The position numbers and the translations under genes were made by a program. Of a stretch of 64,000 bases of DNA, positions 31,591 to 43,500 are shown one piece after another. The DNA is taken from NCBI RefSeq assembly GCF_042242105.1, contig NC_092034.1, positions 1,056,144 to 1,120,143 on the forward strand, in the 5' to 3' direction. The notes under the pieces were generated by a model, which did not search any database, was not told the origin of the DNA, and saw only the letters and a program-made list of their open reading frames with translations. The stretch comes from Pempheris klunzingeri (lineage: Eukaryota; Chordata; Actinopteri; Acropomatiformes; Pempheridae). Every line of letters starts with the position of its first letter. Positions within the stretch are counted from its first letter, which is position 1.

Positions 31591-32030
31591 CATTTGCTGT
31601 GGTGGAAAGTTTGAGTGTGTCTGGTTTGCTCTGTGGTGGAAACCGTGTGTGTGTGTAGTTCTACAGTCTTTGTGAGGACCAGACCTGCACAGAACCACAG
31701 ATCTCCACGTGTGCTGACTTTTAATAAACCTCCAGGAGCTTCTGTGGCGTCTTTCTGCTGCAGATTGGAGCAGAGTCGTTGCATTAAAAGGCTGAAATCT
31801 GCACAGCAGCAACAGGGAGACAGAATATTAAGAGTATAACCATGTTTATCTGAGAAGAACAGACAAAACTAGAAAACAGCAGCAGAAACTCTACATAATG
31901 ATATTAAAGCAGCCATTTTACTCCCACAATGCATTGCACAACAGGTAGACTGAAGGTTTTATTACAGTCAGTCTGAGGAACCTGATCAGTGATCAATCCT
32001 TTCACTTTCAGTCTCTTTATTAAAGTCTTC

Positions 32031-32040
32031 AGGTCACGTG
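32031..32040 (+). promoter_or_regulatory. AGGTCACGTG: nuclear-receptor half site fused to an E-box, upstream of lrat
   Basis: AGGTCA overlaps CACGTG about 160 bp before the lrat start codon. LRAT is a retinoic-acid-responsive gene in vertebrates, but I see no second half site at DR5 or DR2 spacing, so a working RARE is not shown. Confidence 0.25.
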
Positions 32041-32201
32041 TTCCCCCCCCCCTCTCTCTCTACAAATGCCCCTGAAGGAGGAGAAACCTCCCGAGAGGAG
32101 AGAGGGAGGCCAGAGAGGAGCAGGAGTCCAGCAGCCAGGCACACTTTCCTCTCCCTCCTCTTCCTCCTCTTCCTCTGTGGTTCTCTCTCCTCCGCTCAGC
32201 C

Positions 32202-33418
32202 ATGCTGGACACGCTCACCTTCCTCCTGGAGAGGCTCTTCCTCCTCGCCCACATCAAGCTGTCCAGCCTGCTGCCCCCCCCGGGCGCAGAGCGCGGAGAG
32301 CCGCCGCTCAGCAGGCGCTGTGAGCGGGATGAGGCTCCCGCGCCGCCCGCCGGAGCTCCGCGCCGGTTCCAGCGGGGGGACCTGCTGGAGGTGCCGCGGA
32401 CTCTCTTCACCCACTTCGGCATCTACCTGGGCGACAACCGGGTGGCGCACCTCATCCCGGACATCCTGCCGGCGCTGACCACCGACGCCCGGCAGATCCA
32501 GGAGATGGTGACCAACACGCGGCTGCTGCTGGGGGTGCTCTCCAAGCGCGCCAGCATCCGGGTGGACTCGGTGGAGGACTTCGCGTACGGAGCGGGGATC
32601 CTGCTGAACGCCATGGACCGGGCGGCGCGCCGGAGCCCGCTGTCCGGGGAGGAGGTGGCCCGGCGGGCGGAGCGGCTGGTCGGCAGCGTGTCCTACAGCC
32701 TGCTGTGGAACAACTGCGAGCACTTCGTCACCTACTGCCGCTACGGGTCCGCGCAGAGCCTGCAGACCGACAGGGTGAGCTGCCTTTTACGCACGGAGGC
32801 TTTGACGTGCACATGGAGAGATTAGAGATTAGAGATTAGAGCTTCATGCTGTTTTAGCCTTAAAAGTCTGCAGAACTTCTCATGGTGCTGTAATCAAGCC
32901 TTTATTTGCTGCTGCAGAGTTAAAACGTTTCGTTATGAGGGGGTTTGTGCAGGTAGGATGAAAAACTGGGAAGAAAGCTCAACAAAGAAGGAGATAACAG
33001 AGACTTTATAGGTGATAAAGGGCTGAAAAAAGACTAAAAACAGGTGAAATGAGACTTTTGCATGTTTAAAAAGTGTCTGTTTCCCTAAAAAGAAGCTGAA
33101 AATGAGCTCAAAGCAGGAAAAAGTGCTCCAGCTCTTACTTTTCCTTCACTTATCTGACAGATGCTTTAAAGTTTCTGATGCCGCTCATGTTAAGAAAGCA
33201 CAGGAAGGACCCAGATGTCAGTATGTCAGACAGACCCCCTCCTCCTCTTCCTCGCCTCCCCTCCTCTTCCTCGGCCTGAAGGTGCGACTGTTTCACTCTG
33301 TTTTTAAAGCAGAGGGGAAAATCTGGGTCGCTGCTCTGGAAAAGACCAGAGAACAAGAGCGGCATTCAGAGCGGAGCCGCCTGCCAGAGAGCAGCCAGCA
33401 GCCCAGACCCATGATGAA

Positions 33419-33451
<33 letters not shown>

Positions 33452-36400
33452 GGTGGTGGTGAAGGAGGGCTTCTGAGCCCCCCCGATACATTCAGGTCAC
33501 AGAGGGCAGAGCCAGACGCTGGTTTAAAAACACAAAACAGAGACACACAGAACAGTTTAACCCGTTTTCTCAGGCGGCCATCTTTGTTTTGGTCTGGAAA
33601 CTGAGGCAGAACTTTGGAAAAGTTTTTTTTAAATCCTCCAGACGTCTGAATGTTTGTTCCTCCTGGTGGTTAGAGGAGGCTCTGGGGATCCTGGAGACAC
33701 CGACAGGAGCACTGCTGCTGTTTTCAACCCCAAATCTGTCCAGCACCTTTAATGTAGAGCAGCAGCAGGAAGTGTTCTGGTAGCATTAGCATTAGCAGCA
33801 GCTGGAAGGGCTGTGTTAGCATTGGCAGCGGCAGGAAGTGTTGTGTTAGCGTTAGCATCAGCAGGAAGTGTTGTGTTAGCATTGGCAGCGGCAGGAAGTG
33901 TTGTGTTAGCGTTAGCATCAGCAGGAAGTGTAGTCTTAGCGTTAGCAGCGGCAGAAAGTGTTGTGTTAGCGTTAGCATCAGCAGGAAGTGTTGTGTTAGC
34001 GTTAGCATCAGCAGGAAGTGTTGTGTTAGCGTTAGCAGCGGCAGGAAGTGTTGTGTTAGCATTAGCATCAGCAGGAAGTGTAGTCTTAGCGTTAGCAGCG
34101 GCAGGAAGTGTTGTGTTAGCGTTAGCATTAGCAGCAGCTGCAGTATTATAGCTATTATATTTATTTGTCGTCCATCTTTTATCCCACTGGTTGTTTAGTT
34201 ACAGCTCAGGGTCAAAGGTCGACGGATTTAAAGCTCCCAATGTGTTTCTGTTATTAACTGGGATCTTATAAAGAGCAGAACACGACGAAGAAGTCCAGCG
34301 GCTGGATGCTAGAGAGTCACCGCCTGGTTTAGTGTGCAGACTTTCATTTTTTAAGTGTTTAAAGGTGTGTGTGTGGGGGGAGGAGGGGGCGTGGCCTGTT
34401 TGACTGGTTCACCCTCCTGCTGCAGGTCGAGTTTCACTTCCTGTAATTGCTAGGGTAAACATTTGACCTGCAGTCTGGGAGCCGAGTCTGCCTCATTAAA
34501 GGGGGGGCAACAGGAGCTCCTTTGTTAAGGGGGGGGCAACAGGAGCTCTTCTGTTGGCTCAGAGGAGTGCCTCCCCCGTCAGCAGTAAGGACCACTTACT
34601 GTCTTCTCCCGGAGCATTCAGCCTCATCTCATGGTCTTCATCAGCAGGTGGAGGTCAGCAGACGACAAAGTCATCGATTTTAAATGTCCTCAACTTAAAG
34701 GAGCTGAGCTCAGCCAATCAAATCAGGGAGGAGGCGGGGTTTATTCCAAAAAAGTTAGTGGAGGTCTATAGTGTGTGTGTGTGCTAGTTAGTCAGTGTGT
34801 TAGTGTGTAGTGGAGGTCTATAGTGTGTGTGTGTGCTAGTTAGTCAGTGTGTCAGTGTGTAGTGGAGGTCTATAGTGTGTGTGTGTGCTAGTTAGTCAGT
34901 GTGTCAGTGTGTAGTGGAGGTCTATAGTGTGTGTGTGTTAGTTAGTCAGTGTGTCAGTGTGTAGTGGAGGTCTATAGTGTGTGTGTGTTAGTTAGTCAGT
35001 GTGTCAGTGTGTAGTGGAGGTCTATAGTGTGTGTGTGCTAGTTAGTCAGTGTGTCAGTGTGTAGTGGAGGTCTATAGTGTGTGTGTGTTAGTTAGTCAGT
35101 GTGTCAGTGTGTAGTGGAGGTCTATAGTGTGTGTGTGTGTGTGTTAGTTAGTCAGTGTGTCAGTGTGTAGTGGAGGTCTATAGTGTGTGTGTGTGTGTGT
35201 TAGTTAGTCAGTGTGTCAGTGTGTAGTGGAGGTCTATAGTGTGTGTGTGTGTGTGTTAGTTAGTCAGTGTGTCAGTGTGTAGCGGAGGTCTATAGTGTGT
35301 GTGTGCTAGTTAGTCAGTGTGTTAGTGTATAGTGGAGGTCTATAGTGTGTGTGTGTTAGTTAGTCAGTGTGTCAGTGTGTAGTGGAGGTCTATAGTGTGT
35401 GTGTGTGTGCTAGTTAGTCAGTGTGTAGTGGAGGTCTATAGTGTGTGTGTGCTAGTTAGTCAGTGTGTAGTGGAGGTCTATAGTGTGTGTGTGCTAGTTA
35501 GTCAGTGTGTCAGTGTGTAGTGGAGGTCTATAGTGTGTGTGTGCTAGTTAGTCAGTGTGTTAGTGTGTAGTGGAGGTCTATAGTGTGTGTGTGTTAGTTA
35601 GTCAGTGTGTCAGTGTGTAGTGGAGGTCTATAGTGTGTGTGTGTGTGTGTGCTAGTTAGTCAGTGTGTAGTGGAGGTCTATAGTGTGTGTGTGCTAGTTA
35701 GTCAGTGTGTTAGTGTGTAGTGGAGGTCTATAGTGTGTGTGTGTGTGCTAGTTAGTCAGTGTGTTAGTGTGTAGTGGAGGTCTATAGTGTGTGTGTGTGC
35801 TAGTTAGTCAGTGTGTTAGTGTGTAGTGGAGGTCTATAGTGTGTGTGTGTGTGTGCTAGTTAGTCAGTGTGTCAGTGTGTAGTGGAGGTCTATAGTGTGT
35901 GTGTGTGCTAGTTAGTCAGTGTGTTAGTGTGTAGTGGAGGTCTATAGTGTGTGTGTGTGCTAGTTAGTCAGTGTGTTAGTGTGTAGTGGAGGTCTATAGT
36001 GTGTGTGTGTGCTAGTTAGTCAGTGTGTTAGTGTGTAGTGGAGGTCTATAGTGTGTGTGTGTGTGTGCTAGTTAGTCAGTGTGTCAGTGTGTAGTGGAGG
36101 TCTATAGTGTGTGTGTGTGCTAGTTAGTCAGTGTGTCAGTGTGTAGTGGAGGTCTATAGTGTGTGTGTGCTAGTTAGTCAGTGTGTTAGTGTGTAGTGGA
36201 GGTCTATAGTGTGTGTTTGCTAGTTTTAGGGACATGAAGCATCTGAAGATCCTCTAAGAAATGACGTCACAATAAGAAGAAACAGCAGCGTTCAGATGTT
36301 TAAGTCGCTCCTTAAACTAAATGTGTGATTTGCTGCTGTTCAACATCAAAAATCGAACCTTTATTCCATTAAATCACGTTTAAATCATGTTTAAAGCTTC

Positions 36401-36589
36401 TTGCCAGGCGTGTTAATGTGATTTCTCTTCTTCCAGTTCTGCGAGTGGCTGAAGTCGCTGATCCGGGACCAGCGTAACGTGGTCCTGACGGCGCTGCTGG
36501 GCCTCCTGTCCATGGTGTGTTTGGGGATATCCTCCAGCACGGCCCTCCCCACCCTCCTCATCCCCTTCACCCTGTGGATGGCCAGCTAG
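32202..36589 (+). CDS. lrat: Lecithin retinol acyltransferase, two coding exons, 241 aa
   Basis: Exons 32202-32774 and 36437-36589 join in phase 0. The enzyme moves an acyl chain from phosphatidylcholine to retinol and makes retinyl esters in the ER membrane. N-terminal residues 1-25 are hydrophobic, and the last 40 residues form the membrane anchor. The NlpC/P60-type catalytic residues are present: His71 in [18 protein letters not shown], His83 in the same stretch, and Cys172 in WNNCEHFVTYCRYG. Length is close to the 230 aa of human LRAT. The exon 1 ATG follows a pyrimidine-rich leader, and exon 1 is strongly GC/CpG-rich. The 3.7-kb intron holds two minisatellites. A second paralogue follows 4 kb downstream on the same strand, and rbm46 follows that; LRAT-RBM46 adjacency is also found in human chromosome 4. 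Which fish paralogue name applies (lrata, lratb) cannot be decided here. Confidence 0.95.
32775..33780 (+). other. Left part of the lrat intron
   Basis: No second gene is seen. A tandem 'attagagatt' lies at 32820-32840 and (atg)n at 33413-33450. The frame at 33102-33476 is not supported by homology. Confidence 0.55.
33782..34140 (+). repeat. 30-bp minisatellite with an ETS-like core, lrat intron
   Basis: Units of 30 bp, 'gcaggaagtgttgtgttagc' followed by 'gttagcatca' or 'gttagcagcg', occur about 12 times. The two variants alternate in part, which gives a 60-bp higher-order period. Each unit has AGGAAGTG, which fits ETS-family binding. The 30-bp period keeps frames open on both strands (LALASAGSVV and LTLTQHFLLM types); these are artefacts. 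Confidence 0.95.
34757..36225 (+). repeat. About 50-bp minisatellite with an internal (GT)n, about 29 copies, lrat intron
   Basis: Each unit is 'ggaggtctatag', a (TG)n of varying length, 'ctagttagtcagtgtg' or 'ttagttagtcag', then 'tcagtgtgtagt' or 'ttagtgtgtagt'. Unit length varies from about 42 to 58 bp, because the inner (GT) run varies and some units lack one 'cagtgtgt'. It is a microsatellite nested in a minisatellite. Confidence 0.97.
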
Positions 36590-38214
36590 AAGCTCCCGTC
36601 TGTGCACACTGAGCCGCCATGTTGGAAGACAATCAGAAATCAGAAAGAGGTTTATGGAGGTTTGCCCTGGTATGTTGGTCCAATAAACACACGGAAAAAC
36701 ACAACAAATCAAGACAGCTAAGAAAAATATCAGAAAATATAGTGAAACAAATGTGCAATATATCTGTTTTTAAAGTGAAAAGCTGTGCAGTTTGTGCAGT
36801 TTGTGCAGAAATGTGCAAAATGTTGAGCAGAGAATGTGCAAAGGTTAACGGTACGAAGCACAGAAAATCATCCACTGTACGGAGGTCAAAAGACGTCCAA
36901 AACATGTAACACAGAGAGTCGGGCTGGTTCATATTTAAAACTTCTATTGAGTTTTGTCTGCCGTCAGTTATCATGAAAAAAAAACAAAATCTTCAATTTA
37001 AATCAAGTTAAAACTTTTCCAAACTGAAGATTTTCTTCTTCGTCTTGGAGCACCAAGAACTTTTTGTTTTGTTTTTTGTTGTAATGACACCGAGACCCTT
37101 CGTCTGCCTCAGATGTCCCACGACGGAATCTGTTGCATTGACGGTGTTTCCCAAACGCACAGGTACGGCAAGTGGGAGGTGCCCAAGATCGTCAGGTTTC
37201 ATAACCTGTTGGCCTTAAAAGAGCCCACAAAACTGTAGAAAGTCACATTCAAACTGTCAGGATACCTTTTTCCTTAAAACTTATAACGTTAAAAGCTTCT
37301 TTTTACGTTGTAAAAAGCCATAAAACCTGCCGCACTTAATGGCGCTCTCATGATTATTAAAAACAATATTTTAGATATCATTGAAAGAAACACAGGGTTT
37401 TAGAGCAAACAAAACATAAAGTATATAATATTAATCACTAGAGCACTAGAGGTTTTACAGCTTTTTACGACATAAAACGTCCTATAAAGCAGCATTTAAT
37501 CTTTTTATGGCTGTAAAATGTGGCGTTTAACGTTATGTGCTGTAAAAAAAAAAAAGGATTTTGTCCCTTTCTGCTTGCCGTACCCATGCAAACGTCCCCA
37601 CTTATGGAAAGAAAACTTCAACGTCACAAAGGAAGCTTCAGAGCTTTGAAGTATGTGGTAGGAATAGGAGGCAGTCGTCCGTAAAGGTGTTTATAATGAC
37701 TGTCGTACAGGTGAGACAGAGACAACTTTAAAACCATTAAAGGCTTGTGTTGAAGAGACCAAAGATCATTTAACAATCACTGCGTTTTACTGAAGCTGCA
37801 GGTTTGAAGGAACGTTTTTAGGAAATAATGTGTTGTTTTTTGTTTTTTTGGTCTTCCAATATGGCGGCGAGTCACTCATAACCTTTTCCCCAACTGCTCC
37901 AGAGCCTCTTCCAGAGCTTTTAACTGCATCTCACGGTCTGGAAAAAGCTTTGTTTGTTTGATTTTATGTCATATTACTGTTTCGGAGGTCGAGAGCGAAC
38001 ACACAACTGTTTTCAGACTTTGGCGGCCATCTTGGCTGAATCACAGGACGTCTCCGTCCGGAAGGTGTTCAAGCCCCCCCCCCCTCGCACTGCAGCTCTT
38101 CTGTAAATGTCTGTAAATATCCGTCACGACCTGATTGTTCTCTAACAGTCAAACTTTTGTACAGAATCTATTTTTTATGACGCTGTAACACTTTATACTG
38201 TGTTTTTTAATGTA

Positions 38215-38220
38215 AATAAA
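38215..38220 (+). terminator. lrat: Candidate poly(A) signal of lrat
   Basis: AATAAA is followed by a G/T-rich stretch ('ggaggtgg', 'gtgatttttac') 1.6 kb after the stop codon. An earlier AATAAA near 36683 would give a very short 3' UTR. No coding sequence is seen between 36590 and 38215. Confidence 0.5.
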
Positions 38221-38239
38221 GGAGGTGGAAATAATGAGG

Positions 38240-40130
38240 ACTCTTTGAGTTTTGTGATTTTTACAAGTTTCCGGTGATTTGGGGGTCAATATATCAATTA
38301 AATAAGGTTTCATCAGTGAATAAAAGCATCAGCATTAATTCAGTTTTAATACATTTTGGACCTCATGTTAAAATTCCACATTTTCTTTGGCAATTAATTC
38401 AGTTAAACTGTACCTTTATTTTGAAATGATTACAAGCGTTTGGGTTGAAAAGTGAAAATCTGGTTTTTACTCAAATGTTAAATCAAACGATTGACTTTAT
38501 ATGGAGGAGAGTAAGAGAATAAGAAATAGATATAGATGTATGAAAAAAGAGAAATATTTTCACTGAGAAACTAAATTGTCATTTATTCAGCCATCTATTT
38601 TTTCCCTTGACATGCATCAATATGTTTATGTAAGTCTAAAATACTAAGAAACCAACAGTATCTGAAAAATCAGTGATTCACACAGTTAAACCTTAAATGA
38701 ACTATGCCACTGATAGATAATCAATAATAAAACAGTAAATAAACATTTTCTAGCAGCATCTCGTTCATTTTTAGCTCCAAGAAACATTAAATCTATAATA
38801 AATAATTATAGATTTATAATAATAATAATGCAATTTAAATGATAAACATTTAAAGGATGAAAACTTAATTAAACTGTAGAAAAATATAATAATTGTATTT
38901 TTTTTTGTTAAGTCTTTGGTATATACAGATAACTGCTATTGTAAGTGGGCATAATTTAAAAATAAAAATAAAATCAGCCATAAAATCATATTTTATCATA
39001 ACATTATATTCTAAAATAAATCAAATGTCTCTGCTGTCCACGTTAATCCCACACTGAATGTTTCTAGATGTAAAATGTAGTTTGAGGAAACGTTTCAAGG
39101 TCATTTTAAAGGGTTTTTCCTCATTGAAATAATCAGCAGTCGTCCAGTAATCTGTGGCCTCTAGCGCCCTCTGCTGGCCGACTGAGGGAACTACAACAAC
39201 CATCTTTGGCCTCCTCAGACTTTGGTACTTTGGACCAACAATTTCAATCATCTTGATGTTTTTGTACTCACTGCACTGTGGGACCAGCTGCTGGTGATTG
39301 GCTGTTCCTCTGAGCAATGCACCATGGGATTTGTAGTTCATTCTAAGGTTTTATTGTGCATAGTCTCACAAGTTTGGGATTTTTGTTTATTTTTATTTTC
39401 GATTAACCTGAATTATTTCCACACTTATGAGTTGTTTGTACTGACAGTTTTGGTGACCATGTAACTTCACCTGTAGCGCCACCCTCAGGCCGAAATACCC
39501 CTCCCACACACACACACACACACTGCTCAAACCTCCCAACTATTTAAACTGATATTTTTGATATGAAAATGTAAAAATGTGAGTAAATGTGACTTTAAAG
39601 AGACACAAACACTAAAAGAAGTTGACTTTACATATAAATTTGTTAGTTTTTCATTCTGTAAATTGATTGAATATTCATAGTCATAGATTTATATCATTAT
39701 TGTGGAAAAGATTTATCTCTCACATTGTCATTTTATTCTTTATAAATGTCGGTGGTGTTTATTATTAAACGCTGAGACAAATTGTGACCCTTTTGGCTTT
39801 CCGAACTCGTACCCTGGCTGGTTTCCCTCCCTGTTGGGAAACACTCAGCAGGCTGTGAAATAAACCTTTGCACTGAAGTTGCTTCATTAAATTAATCCCG
39901 GCACAAGCAGCTTTCTGTTGTTTCATGAGTCCAACAGGTTCAGTTCTCACTGCTGCTGTATTTCTTCTTTCATTCGTTCAGAGACACGTTTCCTCGTTTG
40001 TCCTCCATCAGTAAAATGTACGCGAATTAGTTTCATCTGCAGCAATGCATCATGGGATATAAGATCATGACATGCTAAGTGTGCACTATATTTAGAATAT
40101 TTCCACTGGTTTCCTTGGCATTGATAAGGA
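38240..40130. other. Intergenic region between the two lrat copies
   Basis: It is AT-rich from 38,280 to 39,020. About 39,150-39,190 ('ctagcgccctctgctggcc') and 39,470-39,500 look like short dispersed repeats. (CA)n lies at 39507-39524. No gene is seen. Confidence 0.55.
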
Positions 40131-40134
40131 ACTG

Positions 40135-40395
40135 AAGCTGTTCTGTCTTTCTCCACCAGACTCCACTGACAAAAATAGCAATTTAAACTCACAGAACACA
40201 GGAGTTCGCTGGTCTAGTTGCTGTGACTTTGGTGCTTTAACATGTTAGTTTGGATCCAAACTAAAATACTAAAACACTCAAAGTCACACAAAAACACAAA
40301 CAAACTGATTGATAGATGCAGCAGAACACCAGAGACTGCTTTGTTCTGTGAGGTAAAATTTGTGTTTTTTTCAATGGAGTCTGGTGATTTGAATA
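40135..40395. mobile_element. Foldback MITE-like element, copy 4, upstream of the second lrat
   Basis: The arms 'accagactccactgacaaaa' and its inverse 'tcaatggagtctggtg' frame a perfect 20-bp palindrome at the centre (ttagtttggatccaaactaa, about 40246-40265). The right end lies about 90 bp upstream of the TATA box of the second lrat, so it is close enough to matter for its promoter. Confidence 0.8.
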
Positions 40396-40481
40396 ACCTG
40401 ATTTGTCGTCTCTGAGCCTGGACCAGCCGTGGTCACACTCACTAATCCCTCCCCCCTCCTCCCCCCTCCTCCCACCTGGGG

Positions 40482-40488
40482 TATAAAA
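40482..40488 (+). promoter_or_regulatory. TATA box of the second lrat
   Basis: TATAAAA lies 55-61 bp upstream of the start codon, in a C/T-rich context. A start of transcription near 40513 would leave a 5' UTR of about 30 nt, made of 'cctcctcct' repeats. Confidence 0.7.
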
Positions 40489-40542
40489 CCCCCCTACAGG
40501 GCTGCTCTCCCTCCTCCTCCTCCTCCTCTTCCTCCTCTCGCC

Positions 40543-43500
40543 ATGTTCCCCCTGCAGCTGCTCGCCATGCTCTTCATCTCCACCCCCACACACGACGACA
40601 GGGACGAGGAAGAGGAGGCACACAGGAAGCAGGAAGTGGCTCTGCGGAGGGGAGACCTGCTGGTGGTGCCCAGGACCCTCTTCACCCACTTTGGGATTTA
40701 CCTGGGGGGAGGCAGGTGAGTCGGACGATCTGATTGGACGAACAGGCTTCGGTCGTGTTGATCAGTTTCTCATCTTCAGATTAAAGTCGTTTCCTCACTT
40801 TCCTCCCTCCTCTCGTCTCCTCTCCTCCTTTCTTCCTCTCCTCTCCTCTCCTCTCCTCTCGTGTCCTCCCTCTCCTCCTCTCTCCTCTCCTCTCCTCTCC
40901 TCTCCTCTCCTCCTCCTCTCCTCTCCTCTCCTCTCCTCTCCTCTCCTCCTCCTCTCCTCTCCTCTCCTCTCCTCCTCCTCCCTCTCCCCCCCCCTCTCCT
41001 CCAGAGTGGCTCATTTCATCCCTGACATCCTCCCCGTGGTCTCTGCTGATCAGACTTGGATCAATCAGGTTGTCACCAACACCAGACTCCTGCTGGGGGT
41101 CCTGGCCAAGGTACCTCCACCATCACATGACGATGGTGATGATGATGATGATGATGCTATGAAGGCTCAGCATGGCGTGTAGTTAGCGTGTTCTGTGTGT
41201 GTCTGTGGTCCTCAGCGGGGCAGCGTGAGGGTCGACTCAGTGAAGGACTTCGCCTACGGCTCACCGATCCTCGTCAACACCACCGACCAGGTGAGGAGGA
41301 GCTCCCTCTGCAGGTGAGGAAGACCTCCCTCTGCAGGTGAGGAGGAGCTCCATTGATCTGAGAGATGGTTTGTTAATTTATTTAATGATAAGAATTGTTA
41401 TAATTATTATTATTGTAATTATTGCTTTGTTTCCCTCCCACCTGTCCTGCCGTCTGTCCAGGTGTGCAGCCGCCCTCCTCTGCGGGGGGACGAGGTGGCC
41501 CAGAGGGCGGAGAAGCTGCAGGGTCATGTGACCTACAGCCTGCTGTGGTACAACTGCGAGCACTTCGTCATGTACTGCCGGTACGGCACCGTGACGAGCC
41601 TGCAGACGTTTCAGGTGACGCCACACAGACAGACGGTGTAAAGGATGTCCAGCAGGGGGCGACGCCACGTTATTTAAACATCTATTTATTTTTTATTTAT
41701 CATTATTAATCTATTTGTTTCATTTTTATTCATTTCTTATTTATTTATATTTATATATTTAAATTTAATTTATTTCTAATTTATTTGGATGAGAAAATGA
41801 GCCGAGTTTACAGTCAGCAGGATTTTCCAATGACAATGATGGTCCATTTAGAGGAAAATAGAACCTGACCAATCAGAGGAGGGTCCTGACTGATCCTGAC
41901 CAATCAGAGGAGGGTCCTGACTGATCCTGACCAATCAGAGGAGGGTCCTGACTGAACCTGACCAATCAGAGGAGGGTCCTGACTGAACCTGACCAATCAG
42001 AGGAGGGTCCTGACTGAACCTGACCAATCAGAGGAGGGTCCTGACTGAACCTGACCAATCAGAGGAGGGTCCTGACTGATCCTGACCAATCAGAGGAGGG
42101 TCCTGACTGAACCTGACCAATCAGAGGAGGGTCCTGACTGAACCTGACCAATCAGAGGAGGGTCCTGACTGAACCTGACCAATCAGAGGAGGGTCCTGAC
42201 TGAACCTGACCAATCAGAGGAGGGTCCTGACTGATCCTGACCAATCAGAGGAGGGTCCTGACTGAACCTGACCAATCAGAGGAGGGTCCTGACTGAACCT
42301 GACCAATCAGAGGAGGGTCCTGACTGAACCTGACCAATCAGAGGAGGGTCCTGTCTAAACCTGACCAATCAGAGGAGGGTCCTGACTGAACCTGACCAAT
42401 CAGAGGAGGGTCCTGTCTAAACCTGACCAATCAGAGGAGGGTCCTGACTGATCCTGACCAATCAGAGGAGGGTCCTGACTAAACCTGACCAATCAGAGGA
42501 GGGTCCTGACTGATCCTGACCAATCAGAGGAGGGTCCTGTCTAAACCTGACCAATCAGAGGAGGGTCCTGACTGATCCTGACCAATCAGAGGAGGGTCCT
42601 GTCTGAACCTGACCAATCAGAGGAGGGTCCTGTCTAAACCTGACCAATCAGAGGAGGGTCCTGACTGAACCTGACCAATCAGAGGTGTTCCTTCCTCTGT
42701 AACAGACCTGGTGTCCTGGTTTCGGTGTCCTGGTCCCCTCAGACCTCCTCCAGCGGCCCGGCCGACCTCTGGCTGCGAGGCGTTCGCGTCCCGCTGCAGA
42801 TTAATGGTCCGATCAGGCTTTAATTGGGTTAATCCTCCCTGTTCTTCTCTGGCGTCACATCGCAGCTTCGACCTGCACATGAGATTTAAAAGGAGGAATT
42901 TTATTGTGAAAGAGCAGAACAAAGGAAGCTTTGAGCCTCCGGACCGAACAGACGAGAGGCTGAGGAGGGAGTTTGATACGTTTAGCAACAAAACTGATTG
43001 TTCCAAAAGTCAAATAGCTTTGATCTGTTGTGTAAAAGATTTTATATCTAAAGTTAATTTAATCTCAGTTGGTTCATGTGTTCTGCACTTATTTATTATA
43101 TATATTTTACAAGCAAAAGTCTGAATTTTACTGAAGTAGAATTTAAGTATTAGCTTTAAAATACACTCAAAGTACCAAAAGTACTCATTATGCAGAATAC
43201 TGCTGTGATATTACTGGATTATAATAATTGTTACATTCACGTGTTCATCAGTAAAAAGTAAAAATAGAAATAAATAAATGATGAAAACAACAAATAAAAG
43301 AATAAGAACGAATAAAAGTGAAAATAAATAGATAAATAAATAAATTAACAGATAGATAAATAAATTAGTAAATAGATAAAGATTAAAATGAAAACAGTAA
43401 ATAAAAATGAATGAATAATTAAATAAATAAACAAAAATAAATAAATAAATAGATAAATGCGACTCTTCGTGTTTCATCCAGTCCAGCTTCCCTCCTCTTC

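Noticed and set aside
32775..32825. Read-through of lrat exon 1 into the intron (frame continues to 32825)
   Set aside because: A strong donor GTGAGC at 32775 and the match of the downstream exon to the LRAT C-terminus favour splicing.
33102..33476. Plus-strand frame of 124 codons in the lrat intron
   Set aside because: It ends in a (atg)n run, shows no domain and lies between two well-supported lrat exons.
33724..34151. Open frames LALASAGSVV (plus) and LTLTQHFLLM (minus)
   Set aside because: They come from the 30-bp repeat in the lrat intron, whose period is a multiple of three.
43211..43477. Minus-strand frame rich in Tyr, Leu, Phe and Ile that looks like membrane segments
   Set aside because: It is a translation of (ATAA)n simple sequence.
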